From contig NZ_JACHJH010000010.1 in NCBI RefSeq assembly GCF_014203555.1, positions 42,333 to 106,332 of the forward strand: a DNA stretch of 64,000 nt, written 5' to 3'. The notes below the pieces were generated by a model, which made no database searches, was not told where the DNA came from, and worked only from the letters and a program-made list of their open reading frames with translations. The stretch comes from Streptomyces olivoverticillatus (GTDB lineage Bacteria > Actinomycetota > Actinomycetes > Streptomycetales > Streptomycetaceae). Positions 48,869-57,778 of this stretch are shown here, in pieces. The position numbers and the translations under genes were made by a program. Each line of letters opens with the position of its first letter. Positions within the stretch are counted from its first letter, which is position 1.

Positions 48869-51800
48869 TTGGACATCACCGGCCCCGCCCCCACCCCCGC
48901 CTCCGGCTCCGACCTCTCCCGACGCCGGTTTCTGCAGGCGGCTGCCGGTACCGCCGCCGTGGCCGGGGCGGGGGTCGCCCTGCCCGTGGAGACGGCAAGC
49001 GCCGCGGGCGGCGGTGCGCGGTCGGTGGTGCTGTCGTTCACCGGGGCCACCAACGGGGCGGGCAGCCTCTCCCCCGCCGGGGACCGGCTGATCGCCGAGG
49101 TGCAGAACGTCCTGTGGTCCGTCCCCCGGAAGGGTGGCGACGCGGTGGCGATCACCCCGGCCGACCTCGAGCCCACCCGGCCCGTCCACTCCCCCGACGG
49201 CAGACAGCTCGCGGTGTGCGCCTACCGCGGCGGCGGCTTCCACATCTGGACGCTGCGCACCGACGGGTCGGGGCTTCGGCAGCTCACCGACGGGCCCTGG
49301 GACGACCGGGGCCCTTCCTGGTCGCCGGACGGCACGCGGATCGCCTTCGCCTCCGAGCGGGGCGGCGACCCGGTGGCCGGGAGCCCGTACCGGGTGTGGG
49401 TGGTGGACGTGCGCAGCCGGGCGTTGACGCAGGTCACCGGGGTGCAGGGGCAGGAGGGCCCGGCGCAGGACGGGGCGTGGGAGGACTTCGACCCCGTCTG
49501 GTCGGCTGACGGCACACGGCTGCTGTTCGTACGCGCCCGCCTCGCGGGGACCGCTCTGGAGGCCCGTACGGTGGCGTCCGCGCCGGCCGACGGGCGGGGG
49601 CCGGTGCGCGTCGAGCACACCGAGAGCGCCGCCGCGCAGGTGATGACGCCGGCGGTCTCGCCCGGCGGGCGGCTGGCCTATCTGCGGACGACCGCCTCGC
49701 CCGCCGCCTCCTGCACGCTCGTCGTGGACGGTGCGGTGGTGCGCGTCGAGGGGGACGTGGAGCCCGTGCCGCCGCGGTGGGTCTCCCGCGAGGAGCTGCT
49801 GCTGACCGTGAGCGGGGAGTTCCGGATCATCCGTCCGGAGGTCGCCTCCGGACAGACGTCCGGCATCGCGACGGCCACCGCCACCATCCCCTTCGCCGCC
49901 AAGCTGCCGCTCGACCGGCCCCGATACCGGGTCAAGCAGTACGACTTCGGCACCGGCGGCCGGGCCCGCCCGGTACGGTCCCTGCACCTTCCGGCGCTCT
50001 CCCCCGACGCCCGGCAGGTGGCCTTCGCCGCGCTGAACGCGCTCTGGATCGCCGACGTCTCCGGCGGCCGGGCGCCCCGCCAGGTCGTACGGGCCGAGCC
50101 GACCCGCTATCTGCTGGGTCCGTCCTGGTCGCGCGACGGGCGGGCGCTGATCTACGCCGACGACCGCGACGGGCTGCTCGCCGTGCGCCGCCGCGATCTC
50201 GCTTCCGGCGAGGAGACCGTGCTGGCGGACGGCGGGCGCGTCAGCCCTGCGCTGTCGCCGGACGGCACCCGGCTGGCCTGCCTGGACATGTCCGGGCGTC
50301 TCGTCGTGCGCGATCTGGCCGCCGGCACCGAGCGGGTCCTGGCCACACCGCTGGGCGGCGGCGGGCTGCCCGGCAGGCCGAGCTGGTCCCCAGACGGCCG
50401 CTTCGTCGCCTTCTGCGACCGCAACCGTCTCAACCAGCGCTTCCGCGAGGGCTACAACCTCATCCGCATCGTCGACGTGGCGAGCGGCGCCGCCCGGCTG
50501 CACGCGATCGCCCCGCACGCCTCGGTCTCCGACCGCTACGACTCCGGCCCCGCCTGGTCCCCCGACGGCCGCTCGATGGCGGTGATCAGCGAGTCCGCGC
50601 TGTGGCTGCTGCCGGTACGGGGCGATGGAACCCCCGCCGGGGAGCCGCGCCGCCTGACGGACGAGGCGGCCGACCATCCGTCCTGGTCCGGCGACTCGCG
50701 CCACATCCTCTATCTGTCCGCGGGCAAGCTGCGCCTGCTGGACACCTCCGGCGGCACCGCCCGCACGCTGCCCGTCACCCTCGACTACCGCCGCCCCGCC
50801 CCCGCCGACACGGTCGTGCACGCCGGGCGGCTGTGGGACGGCACCGGTAAGGCGGTGCGGGAGGACGTCGACCTGGTGGTCCGGGACGGCCGGATCTCGG
50901 CCGTCGAGCCGCACCGCGCACGCCGCGCGGCACTGCGCACCGTCGACGCCTCCGGCAAGACCGTGATCCCGGGGCTTTGGGACGCACACACACATCCCTG
51001 GCAAATCACCTACGGCGGCCGCCAGACCGCCCTGCAGCTGGCCTACGGCATCACCACCGCCGTCTCCTTCGGCGGAGCGGCCTACGAGCAAGCGCGGATC
51101 CGCGAGGCGGTGGCCGCCGGGGCACTGGCCGGGCCGCGTCTGCTCACCGCCGGCGAACTGCTGGACGGCTCCCGGGTCGCGTACAGCATGGGCCGGGCGC
51201 ACCGCACCCGCGAGGGGCTGCGCCGCTCGCTGGCCCGCGCCTCGGCCCTGGACTGGGACTTCGTCAAGACGTACGTGCGCGCGCCCGGCTGGGTGATGGA
51301 GGAGGCGGCGCGCTTCGCGCACGAGCGCCTCGGGGTGCGCTCCGGGAGCCATCTGTGCTCGCCGGGCGTGCAGCTCGGCCAGGATCTGACGACCCATCTC
51401 CAGGCCACGCAGCGACTGGAGTTCGGGCACGCCACGACGGCGACGGGCCGGGCGTGCCAGGACCTGACGGAGATCTACACGGCCGCCGACTTCCATCTGA
51501 TCGCCACGATCTTCACTTCGGTGCCCCTGCTCGGCTCGGATCCGGAGCTCGCCCGGGACGCGCGGGTCACCGCGCTGATGCCGCCGTGGGACGTGGAGCT
51601 CGTGAGGCAGACCGCCGCCGCGGCGCCCACGGAGGAGCAGCTGTCCACGCTGCAGCGGGAGATCGAGGTCTACCGGCGGGTGCTGGCGGGCGGCGGACTC
51701 GTCGCGCTCGGCACGGACGCGCCGCTGGTGCCGGTCGGGCTCTCCCTGCACCTGGGGCTGCGCGCCCTGCACCAGTACGGGCTGTCGGCGGCCCAGGCCC

Positions 51801-52108
51801 TGCACACGGCGACGGTGCTGCCCGCGCGGGTGTTCGGCGCGGAGAAGGATCTGGGCACGCTGGAGGCCGGGAAGCTGGCCGATGCCACGATCGTCGACGG
51901 CGATCCGTTCGCCGATTTCTCCACGCTGATCCGCACCGAATCCGTGCTGCGGGGCGGGACGCCGGTGCGGCAGAGCGAGCTCGTGGGCGCGTACGAGCGG
52001 ACGTGCCGCCCGGCCGTGCGGCACGGGGACGAGCACCCGGACTGGCTGGAGGTCGGGCGGCAGCTGCGGCGCGATTCGTGCTGCGACATGGAGGTCCACG
52101 CGCACTGA
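48869..52108 (+). CDS. Tat-exported beta-propeller (TolB/WD40-like) amidohydrolase
   Basis: A 1079-residue protein. TTG 48869 is favoured: GGAGG stands just upstream and it places the twin-arginine motif SRRRFLQ at residues 17-23, followed by a hydrophobic stretch and an AXA-type site (ETASAAG). ATG 48749 and 48785 are in frame but have poor ribosome-binding sites. Residues ~50-640 contain TolB/WD40-type blades (PVHSPDGRQLAVCAYRGGGF; GPSWSPDGTRIAFASERGG; PAWSPDGRSMAVISE). Residues ~645 on form an amidohydrolase barrel: VIPGLWDAHTHPW with HxH metal ligands, SGSHLCSPG, GHATTATGRA, LGTDAPLVPVGLSLHLGL with the catalytic Asp, and ARVFGAEKDLGTLEAGKLAD. Exported hydrolases of this layout are common in Streptomyces; the substrate is unknown. 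Confidence 0.92.
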   Translation: MDITGPAPTPASGSDLSRRRFLQAAAGTAAVAGAGVALPVETASAAGGGARSVVLSFTGATNGAGSLSPAGDRLIAEVQNVLWSVPRKGGDAVAITPADLEPTRPVHSPDGRQLAVCAYRGGGFHIWTLRTDGSGLRQLTDGPWDDRGPSWSPDGTRIAFASERGGDPVAGSPYRVWVVDVRSRALTQVTGVQGQEGPAQDGAWEDFDPVWSADGTRLLFVRARLAGTALEARTVASAPADGRGPVRVEHTESAAAQVMTPAVSPGGRLAYLRTTASPAASCTLVVDGAVVRVEGDVEPVPPRWVSREELLLTVSGEFRIIRPEVASGQTSGIATATATIPFAAKLPLDRPRYRVKQYDFGTGGRARPVRSLHLPALSPDARQVAFAALNALWIADVSGGRAPRQVVRAEPTRYLLGPSWSRDGRALIYADDRDGLLAVRRRDLASGEETVLADGGRVSPALSPDGTRLACLDMSGRLVVRDLAAGTERVLATPLGGGGLPGRPSWSPDGRFVAFCDRNRLNQRFREGYNLIRIVDVASGAARLHAIAPHASVSDRYDSGPAWSPDGRSMAVISESALWLLPVRGDGTPAGEPRRLTDEAADHPSWSGDSRHILYLSAGKLRLLDTSGGTARTLPVTLDYRRPAPADTVVHAGRLWDGTGKAVREDVDLVVRDGRISAVEPHRARRAALRTVDASGKTVIPGLWDAHTHPWQITYGGRQTALQLAYGITTAVSFGGAAYEQARIREAVAAGALAGPRLLTAGELLDGSRVAYSMGRAHRTREGLRRSLARASALDWDFVKTYVRAPGWVMEEAARFAHERLGVRSGSHLCSPGVQLGQDLTTHLQATQRLEFGHATTATGRACQDLTEIYTAADFHLIATIFTSVPLLGSDPELARDARVTALMPPWDVELVRQTAAAAPTEEQLSTLQREIEVYRRVLAGGGLVALGTDAPLVPVGLSLHLGLRALHQYGLSAAQALHTATVLPARVFGAEKDLGTLEAGKLADATIVDGDPFADFSTLIRTESVLRGGTPVRQSELVGAYERTCRPAVRHGDEHPDWLEVGRQLRRDSCCDMEVHAH

Positions 52109-52182
52109 CGGCCGTCCCGTCCGCTCGCGCGGGCGGGCCCGTAACTCCGCCGCCGGATAAAGGAGATGCCGGACACCCCTCA

Positions 52183-52223
52183 CCGAAGTAATGTCTGCTC
52201 GCGGTGGTTGGCTATTACTTCGG
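52183..52223 (+). promoter_or_regulatory. Inverted repeat overlapping the GNAT gene's ribosome-binding site
   Basis: CCGAAGTAAT at 52183-52192 and ATTACTTCGG at 52214-52223, 21 bases apart; the second arm runs into the GGGAGG ribosome-binding site (52222-52227) six bases before ATG 52233. Either an operator pair or an mRNA stem that would hide the ribosome-binding site. Notably A/T-rich for this genome. Confidence 0.55.
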
Positions 52224-52232
52224 GAGGGCTCG

Positions 52233-52877
52233 ATGGTTCCGGAACTGACGAGGATCTGGGTGGACGGCTGGGCCTTGTCGCGGCGCAGGCCCCGGGCGGC
52301 CCGGACGCCCTGGGGGTTCTACATCGAGGTGGACAGCCCGGGCCAGGTGGGGCGGCACGTGCTGCCCGACGCCCAGGGGCCGTTGGTGCGCGCGGCCGCG
52401 TCTTCGGTGACCGTGCCGGACACCTGGATCAAGGTGCCCATGGATCCGGACGAGGCCGCGCAGTGGCTCCCCGAGGGCTGGGTGGCGGACAAGGCGGAGA
52501 CGGGCCATCTGATGGCCGTGGACCTGTCGCCCACCCACCCGGTGGCGCCCGCGGGGTACACCGCCTCCGTGGAGACCGGCGACGGCGTCACCCACGTCCG
52601 GGTGCTCGACGCGGCGGGCGCCTTGGCGGCCAAGGGTCAGGTGGCCCACCTCGGCCGGGCCGCGGTCGTCGACCGCGTCGAGACCGGGCAGGCCCACCGC
52701 CGCCGCGGGCTCGGCGGATTCGTGATGCGCACGCTCACCGACCGCGCCGTGGCGGAGGGCGCGGACCTCGCCGTCCTGGGGGCCACCGACGAGGGGCGCG
52801 CGCTGTACGAGACCCTGGGCTGGAAGGCACACGCTCCGCTGGCGGCGTGCATCTACCGCCCCCAGGGCACCTCTTAG
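52233..52877 (+). CDS. GNAT-family N-acetyltransferase
   Basis: A 214-residue protein. ATG 52233 is used because GGGAGG lies just upstream; the frame is open back to 52191. The N-terminal half (WVDGWALSRRRPRAARTPWG; TWIKVPMDPDEAAQWLPEGW) is variable, and the C-terminal half has the acetyl-CoA pyrophosphate loop QAHRRRGLGGFVMRTL (Q/RxxGxG/A), preceded by AAVVDRVETG and followed by VLGATDEGRALYETLGW, the conserved motif B. Substrate unknown. Convergent with the MBL gene: the stop codons overlap. Confidence 0.88.
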   Translation: MVPELTRIWVDGWALSRRRPRAARTPWGFYIEVDSPGQVGRHVLPDAQGPLVRAAASSVTVPDTWIKVPMDPDEAAQWLPEGWVADKAETGHLMAVDLSPTHPVAPAGYTASVETGDGVTHVRVLDAAGALAAKGQVAHLGRAAVVDRVETGQAHRRRGLGGFVMRTLTDRAVAEGADLAVLGATDEGRALYETLGWKAHAPLAACIYRPQGTS

Positions 52878-54037
52878 GCCTGGAGCACGACCTTCGGTTC
52901 CTCGGGCAGCTTCGGCCACTCGCACGCGGGGGCCGCCGCGACCGCGCGCCACCAGGGGTCCAGCGGCAGGCCCGCGGCGGGCTCGAACGGCCGGCCCGGG
53001 CACGGCACGGCGATCCGGGCGCCCAGCTGCGCGGCCGCCGCGACCGAGCCCTCCGCAGGTTCCTCCCACGGGTGCGGCGCGAGGTTGAAGGTGCCCCAGT
53101 GGATGGGCAGCATGACCCCGGCCCCGGCGTCGCCGCCCTGGAGGTCGACGTGCGCCCGCATACCCTCTTCCGGCGTCATGTGGATGTCCGGCCAGAACTC
53201 GCTGTACGCGCCGATCTGCACCATCGTGGCGTCGAACGGGCCGTACTGCTCGCCGATGTCCGCGAAGCCGGGGAAGTAGCCGGTGTCACCGCTGTGGAAG
53301 ATGCGGTGCTCGGGACCGGCGACCACCCACGAAGCCCACAGCGTGTGCTGGGTGTTGCGCAGCGCCCGGCCGCAGAAGTGGCGGGCCGGGGTGGCGGTGA
53401 GGGTGAGCCCCGCGACGTGGGTCGACTCGTGCCAGTCGAGTTCGGCGATGCGGTCGGCGGCCACACCCCAGTGCTCCAGGTGGGCGCCGACGCCCAGCGG
53501 GACGACGAAGGCCGTGCCCGTCCGGGCCAGCGCGCGGACGGTCGGCATGTCCAGGTGGTCGTAGTGGTCGTGCGAGATCACCACCGCGTCCAGCGGGCCG
53601 GTCTCGGCCAGCGGCATCGGCACCGGGTGCAGCCGCCGGGGGCCGGCGAAGGCGAACGGCGAGCAGCGCTCGCCCCAGACCGGGTCGAACAGCACGCGGG
53701 CACCGTCGATTTCGGCCAGCACGCTGGAGTGGCCCAGCCAGGTGAGCCGCAGTCCCGAGGCGGCGGGCACGGCCAGGTCGGCGACCGTGGTCGGGTGGAC
53801 GGGCACGGCGTGCGCGGGGGCGCGGCGGACGCGCTCCTCCTTGCGGAAGTAGGTGGGCAGGAACGCCAGCATGGAGGCGCTCGGAGTCCGCCGTGCGCCC
53901 TCGGGGTTGACGAACACGCCGTTCGCGAAGTGCGGCGACCGCCTGATGCGTGCCATCCGCTCCCCCGCCGGGTCCGCTCCGAACGCGGCCGGGCGCAGGG
54001 CGTCGAGCGGTGAACTGGTCGGGCGGAAGCCGGTCAC
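52874..54037 (-). CDS. Metallo-beta-lactamase-fold hydrolase (UlaG/NAPE-PLD-like)
   Basis: A 387-residue protein. The GTG at 54037 follows GGAGG with a four-base spacer, better than any in-frame ATG. Landmarks are LRLTWLGHSSVLAEIDGARV, LDAVVISHDHYDHLDMPTV (HxHxDH), TATPARHFCGR, FHSGDTGYFPGFADIGEQYG, and PIHWGTFNLAPHPWEEP, i.e. the MBL order of metal ligands as in UlaG and the NAPE-hydrolysing phospholipase D branch. The N-terminal ~100 residues (SMLAFLPTYFRKEERVRRAP) are family-typical. It may cleave a phosphodiester or a lactone. No signal peptide. Confidence 0.9.
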   Translation of the reverse strand: MTGFRPTSSPLDALRPAAFGADPAGERMARIRRSPHFANGVFVNPEGARRTPSASMLAFLPTYFRKEERVRRAPAHAVPVHPTTVADLAVPAASGLRLTWLGHSSVLAEIDGARVLFDPVWGERCSPFAFAGPRRLHPVPMPLAETGPLDAVVISHDHYDHLDMPTVRALARTGTAFVVPLGVGAHLEHWGVAADRIAELDWHESTHVAGLTLTATPARHFCGRALRNTQHTLWASWVVAGPEHRIFHSGDTGYFPGFADIGEQYGPFDATMVQIGAYSEFWPDIHMTPEEGMRAHVDLQGGDAGAGVMLPIHWGTFNLAPHPWEEPAEGSVAAAAQLGARIAVPCPGRPFEPAAGLPLDPWWRAVAAAPACEWPKLPEEPKVVLQA

Positions 54038-54242
54038 GGCACCTCCAGGAAGGGGAGAGCGGGTCACCTCATTATCCGCGCCGCGCCCGGGGAGCCTTGC
54101 CGCGGCCCGGGCGCCGCCCGGGCCCACCCCCGTTGTGCCGGGGCCCGGACGGCGCCGTACCTCCCCCGTACGGCCGAGGCCACTGTGCAGGCACACCGGC
54201 CCCCGGCGCATCCGAATTTCCGTGCGCGCCCGGCCGCCCGGC

Positions 54243-54896
54243 CTACAGCCCGCTCACCCGCAGCGTGACGTTCAGCCTTCCGGACAGGCCCAGGGCGGGC
54301 GGCGAGGTGCCGGGACGGGTGCGCGGCACCCCGTGGTAGGCCAGGCGGGACGGGCCGCCGAAGACGAAGAGGTCGCCGCTGCGCAGCTCGACGTCGCGCC
54401 AGGGGCGGCCGCGGCCGGCGCTGTTGCCGAGCCGGAAGACGCACGCGTCGCCGAGGCTGAGCGAGACGACGGGCGCACCGGACTTCTCGTCGCTGTCGCG
54501 GTGCAGGCCCATCGTGGCCCCGCCGGCCGCGTCGTAGAAGTTGACGAGCGCGATGTCGTACGGCTCGGGGCCCGCCTGCCGTCCGAACGCCCTGGCCACC
54601 GCCTCCCGGGCCAGCTCGCCCAGCCACTGCGGGAACGGCTTGACCGGGGCGCCGTCGCCGTCGACGACGGTACGGGCGTAGCCGTAGGGGAACCAGTGCC
54701 ATCCCAGGCAGACCGTCCGCACCGACATCTCGCCGCCGCTGGGCATCCGTACCGTCCGCAGGCCCGCGGGCGGCTTGGCCCACTCCCGGCAGGCGTCCAG
54801 CAGCCGGCGCTGCGCCGCGAGGTCCAGCCAGCCGGGGACGTGGACGGCGCCCGGAGCGATCTCGGCGGGCGGGCGCGGGAAGAGCTCGTCGTCCAT
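54243..54896 (-). CDS. AlkB-like 2OG-Fe(II) dioxygenase
   Basis: A 217-residue protein; ATG 54896 gives the normal length. ALVNFYDAAGGATMGLHRDSDEKSG has the HxD iron ligands, followed by PVVSLSLGDACVFRLG, RSGDLFVFGGPSRLAYHGV with the distal His, and the 2OG-binding GRLNVTLRVSGL Arg. This layout is AlkB, which repairs N-alkylated bases in DNA/RNA by oxidative demethylation. An ada or alkA gene is not nearby in the window. Alternatively it may act on other substrates. Confidence 0.9.
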   Translation of the reverse strand: MDDELFPRPPAEIAPGAVHVPGWLDLAAQRRLLDACREWAKPPAGLRTVRMPSGGEMSVRTVCLGWHWFPYGYARTVVDGDGAPVKPFPQWLGELAREAVARAFGRQAGPEPYDIALVNFYDAAGGATMGLHRDSDEKSGAPVVSLSLGDACVFRLGNSAGRGRPWRDVELRSGDLFVFGGPSRLAYHGVPRTRPGTSPPALGLSGRLNVTLRVSGL

Positions 54897-55051
54897 GCCG
54901 GCCAGCCTAGGCGCGGGGTCCGACACTCGGCCGGGATGCCCTCTGACCTGCGGTTTCAAATTTCTTCCGGCGGGATGTCACAAACGGGCCGGGCCGCACC
55001 GTCGTAGGGGTGACAGCAACCGCACCACCCATTCGCGAAAGGCGTCCGGCC

Positions 55052-55612
55052 ATGGCCCGCATCTCCCTCGACCCGCCCCGCACCCTCCTCGTCCGCCTCG
55101 TGCGGTGGTACAGCAAGCGCACGTACGGCAAGGTCCTCGACCCGCTGATGGCGCTCGCCCACCACCGCAAGGTGATGATGACGACGTCGCGCTTCGAGAT
55201 GTCGATCGCGCGCTGGAAGAAGGTCGACCCCGGCTTGAAGAACCTCGCCGAGATGGCGTCCGCCGCGGCCATCGGCTGCACGTGGTGCATGGACTTCGGC
55301 TACTGGCTGAGCCACAGCCACGGCATGGCGCAGGAGAAGCTGCGAGACGTGCCGCGGTGGCGGGACAGCGACGTCTATACGCCGCTGGAGCGCGACGTCC
55401 TGGAGTACTCCGAGGCGATGACCGCCACGCCGCCCACCGTGGAGGACGAGCTGGTGGAGCGGCTGCGGCGGCAGCTCGGCGACGCCGGGCTCGTGGAGCT
55501 GACCGCGATGATCGCGGTGGAGAACCACCGCTCGCGCATCAACGCGGCCCTGGGGCTGCACAGCCAGGGGTTCAAGGACAGCTGTGACGTCCCGGCCCGC
55601 CCGGGCGCATGA
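55052..55612 (+). CDS. Carboxymuconolactone decarboxylase/AhpD-like protein
   Basis: A 186-residue helical protein with CxxC: MASAAAIGCTWCMDFGYWLS followed by a His-containing SHSHGMAQEKL. The C-terminal AVENHRSRINAALGLHSQGF is family-typical. ATG 55052 has GAAAGG nine bases upstream; a GTG at 55010 is possible. Distinct from the one at 1.2 kb. Such proteins often sit with sigma-factor genes, but none is seen here. Divergent from AlkB, so both could share an oxidative/alkylation-stress promoter. Confidence 0.85.
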   Translation: MARISLDPPRTLLVRLVRWYSKRTYGKVLDPLMALAHHRKVMMTTSRFEMSIARWKKVDPGLKNLAEMASAAAIGCTWCMDFGYWLSHSHGMAQEKLRDVPRWRDSDVYTPLERDVLEYSEAMTATPPTVEDELVERLRRQLGDAGLVELTAMIAVENHRSRINAALGLHSQGFKDSCDVPARPGA

Positions 55613-55618
55613 CGCCCG

Positions 55619-56467
55619 TCACTTCTTGCAGCCCACACCGCCGTAGAAAATGGTGTTGTTGAGCTCCTCCGCATCGGGCACCGGGCCGTCCGGGCGCCAC
55701 AGCGGCACGCGGACCAGCCCGGGGTCGAGGAGTTCGAAGTCGCCGAAGAGCGGCTCGACGGCCGCGCGGCCGCGCAGGCTGAGGGCCGCGGTGGCGTTCT
55801 TGTAGACATTCACCACGCCGTCCCGGGCCTGGACGTCGGTGCGCCCGGCCGCGTAGCCCTCGTAGGGCTCCTCGGTCGCGTGGGAGAGGACGAGCCGGCT
55901 GCCGGAGGGCAGCGCCCGGCCCAGGGCGGCGACGATGCCGGCCGGGTCCTCCTCGTCCTTGACGAAATGCAGGACGGCGACGAGCAGCAGCGCCACCGGC
56001 TCCCGGAAGTCGATCAGATCCTGGACGACGGGGCTGTCCAGGATCGTCTCCGGCTCCCGGACGTCCGCGTGGACGAATCCGGTGCCGCCCGCGTGCGTGA
56101 GCTTCGCCCCGGCGTGGGTGGCCACGATCGGGTCGTTGTCGACGTAGGCGACGCGGACGCCGGGCGCCGCCTCCCGTGCCACCTCGTGGGTGTTGGGGGA
56201 GGTGGGAATGCCGGTGCCGATGTCGATGATCTGGCGGATGCCGCTGTCCACCGCCTCGCGCACGGCCCGGTGCAGGAAGGCGCGGTTGGCGCGGGCGGAG
56301 AGCCGGACCTGGGGGTGGACCTCGATGACGCGCTCCGCGGCGGCGCGGTCGACCTCGTAGTTGTCCCAGCCGCCGAGGTAGTAGTCGTACATCCGGGCCG
56401 GGTGCGGCCTGCTGGTGTCGATCTCCTCGGCCGAGAAGCCCTGCCCCGACATGCTGTGCTCGATCAC
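55619..56467 (-). CDS. SAM-dependent methyltransferase, DUF574/SAV2177 family
   Basis: A 282-residue protein. Start at GTG 56467 (GAAGGG nine bases upstream) or ATG 56452. RPHPARMYDYYLGGWDNYEV is the almost unique N-terminal motif of the DUF574 family, followed by IRQIIDIGTGIPTSPNTHEV (SAM loop), VAYVDNDPIVATHAGAKL, and LIDFREPVALLLVAVLHFV. These proteins are abundant in Streptomyces, often next to DUF397/XRE genes as here; the natural substrate is not known. Confidence 0.93.
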   Translation of the reverse strand: MIEHSMSGQGFSAEEIDTSRPHPARMYDYYLGGWDNYEVDRAAAERVIEVHPQVRLSARANRAFLHRAVREAVDSGIRQIIDIGTGIPTSPNTHEVAREAAPGVRVAYVDNDPIVATHAGAKLTHAGGTGFVHADVREPETILDSPVVQDLIDFREPVALLLVAVLHFVKDEEDPAGIVAALGRALPSGSRLVLSHATEEPYEGYAAGRTDVQARDGVVNVYKNATAALSLRGRAAVEPLFGDFELLDPGLVRVPLWRPDGPVPDAEELNNTIFYGGVGCKK

Positions 56468-56505
56468 GCCCTGTTCCCTTCGGTACGCATCTGGTGCGGG
56501 CCCGC

Positions 56506-56772
56506 CTACTCGGCGGCGCTCACGCTCGGGCCGGCCAGCAGGAAGTCGGCCTCGCCCGCCTTGGCACCCCGGATGAAGCTCTCCATCTCGTGGTGTGTGT
56601 AGATCAGCGCCGGCCCCGCCGGGTCCGTGGACTGTCTCAGCGCCACCCGGCCGTCCCCCAGCCGCATCACCTCGACGCAGCTTCCGCCGTTGCCGCCGCT
56701 CCACGGCTTGCTCCAGCCCTCGGTGCCGAGGTCGGTCGCGGGCATGCCGTTGTATATGTGGTCCAGATCCAT
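56506..56772 (-). CDS. DUF397 domain protein
   Basis: An 88-residue protein typical of DUF397: WSKPWSGGNGGSCVEVMRL, VALRQSTDPAGPALIYTHHE and SFIRGAKAGEADF. It lies six bases after the XRE-type gene, the conserved actinobacterial pair (as in BldB/WhiJ/AbaA-like loci), where the small protein is thought to modulate the regulator. The expected start ATG 56772 is preceded by a purine-rich GGAAATG region. Confidence 0.93.
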   Translation of the reverse strand: MDLDHIYNGMPATDLGTEGWSKPWSGGNGGSCVEVMRLGDGRVALRQSTDPAGPALIYTHHEMESFIRGAKAGEADFLLAGPSVSAAE

Positions 56773-56777
56773 GGCTT

Positions 56778-57644
56778 TTACATTTCCTTACGAATGCCAC
56801 CCAGGATTGCCTTGGTGGTGTGTGCCGGCGCGGCCTGCGCGCACATGCGGTCCAGCGCCTCGAGGAAGGCCGAGACGTCGTCGCGCTGGTCGAAGTACGA
56901 GGCGCCGACGAGGTTTTCGGCGTAGGCGATGTCCGGAAGCTCCTGGATGGGGAACCGGAAGATGTGGAAGGGGCCGTACATCGCCGGATGCGGCCCGGCG
57001 GCGAACGGCATGAACTGCAGCCGTACGTTGGGCAGGTCGCTGACCTCGATGAGCCGGTCGACCTGGGCGCGCATGACGTCCGGGCCGCCGATGGGCCGCC
57101 GCAGCACGGTCTCGTCCATCACCACCCACAGCAACGGCGCCCGGTCCCGGGTGAGCAGGGCCTGGCGTTCGCGGCGGACGGCCACGGCGCGGGCGACGTC
57201 GGCCTCCGGGGCGTGCGGCATGCCGGCGCGGAGCACCGCCCGCGCGTAGTCCTCGGTCTGCAACAGACCGGGGATGTAGTGCGGTTCGTAGGCCCGGATG
57301 AGGTTGGCCTCCTGCTCCAGGCTCACGAACGCGCTGAACCACTCGGGCAGCACGTCGCGGAAGCGGTGCCACCAGCCGGGGCGGTTGGCCTCGCGGGTCA
57401 GGGCGAGGAAGCCCTCGACCTCCTGCGGGTCGGTGACCCCGTAGACATGGAGCAGCTTCTCCACATACGGGATCTTCAGTCCCACTTCGGCCTTTTCCAT
57501 GCGCCGGACGGTGGCGTGCGTGACGTCCAGGGCACGGCCCGCCTCCTCGAAGGAGAGCCCGGCCTTCTCCCGGAGGTCCTGGAGCCGCTTGCCGAGCACG
57601 ACCCTCAGGACGGTCGGGGCGCCTGCCGGCCGCGCGTCCGCCAC
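56778..57644 (-). CDS. XRE-family regulator with DUF5753 domain
   Basis: A 288-residue protein. The HTH_31/XRE domain takes residues ~14-75 (LGKRLQDLREKAGLSFEEAG; RALDVTHATVRRMEKAE; LLHVYGVTDPQEVEGFLAL), then DUF5753 (GWWHRFRDVLPEWFSAFVSL; IRAYEPHYIPGLLQTEDYAR; VRRERQALLTR; LPNVRLQFMPFAAGPHPAMY). It is a DNA-binding regulator of the WhiJ type. It is transcribed with DUF397 and divergently from the ATP-binding protein gene; a palindrome in the shared promoter may be its operator. Confidence 0.94.
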   Translation of the reverse strand: MADARPAGAPTVLRVVLGKRLQDLREKAGLSFEEAGRALDVTHATVRRMEKAEVGLKIPYVEKLLHVYGVTDPQEVEGFLALTREANRPGWWHRFRDVLPEWFSAFVSLEQEANLIRAYEPHYIPGLLQTEDYARAVLRAGMPHAPEADVARAVAVRRERQALLTRDRAPLLWVVMDETVLRRPIGGPDVMRAQVDRLIEVSDLPNVRLQFMPFAAGPHPAMYGPFHIFRFPIQELPDIAYAENLVGASYFDQRDDVSAFLEALDRMCAQAAPAHTTKAILGGIRKEM

Positions 57645-57747
57645 TGTCCATCCCCTCCAACTGCCGTGCCGGGCACCGGCCTACACCCCGTGCATATGCC
57701 AGCAGTGTGCCACGCGGGGCGTGGAGCCGACAGACTGTCCTTGCGAT

Positions 57748-57762
57748 TCTGCAATTTACAGA
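57748..57762. promoter_or_regulatory. Near-palindrome between XRE gene and ATP-binding gene
   Basis: TCTGCAATTTACAGA at 57748-57762 is a near-perfect 15-bp palindrome (one mismatched pair: C/A against T/G). It is followed by TTGAACCTTGC. It is placed 104 bases upstream of the XRE ATG and 17 before the divergent ATG, so a factor bound there could control both genes. Low G+C for this genome. Confidence 0.55.
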
Positions 57763-57778
57763 TTGAACCTTGCCACAG

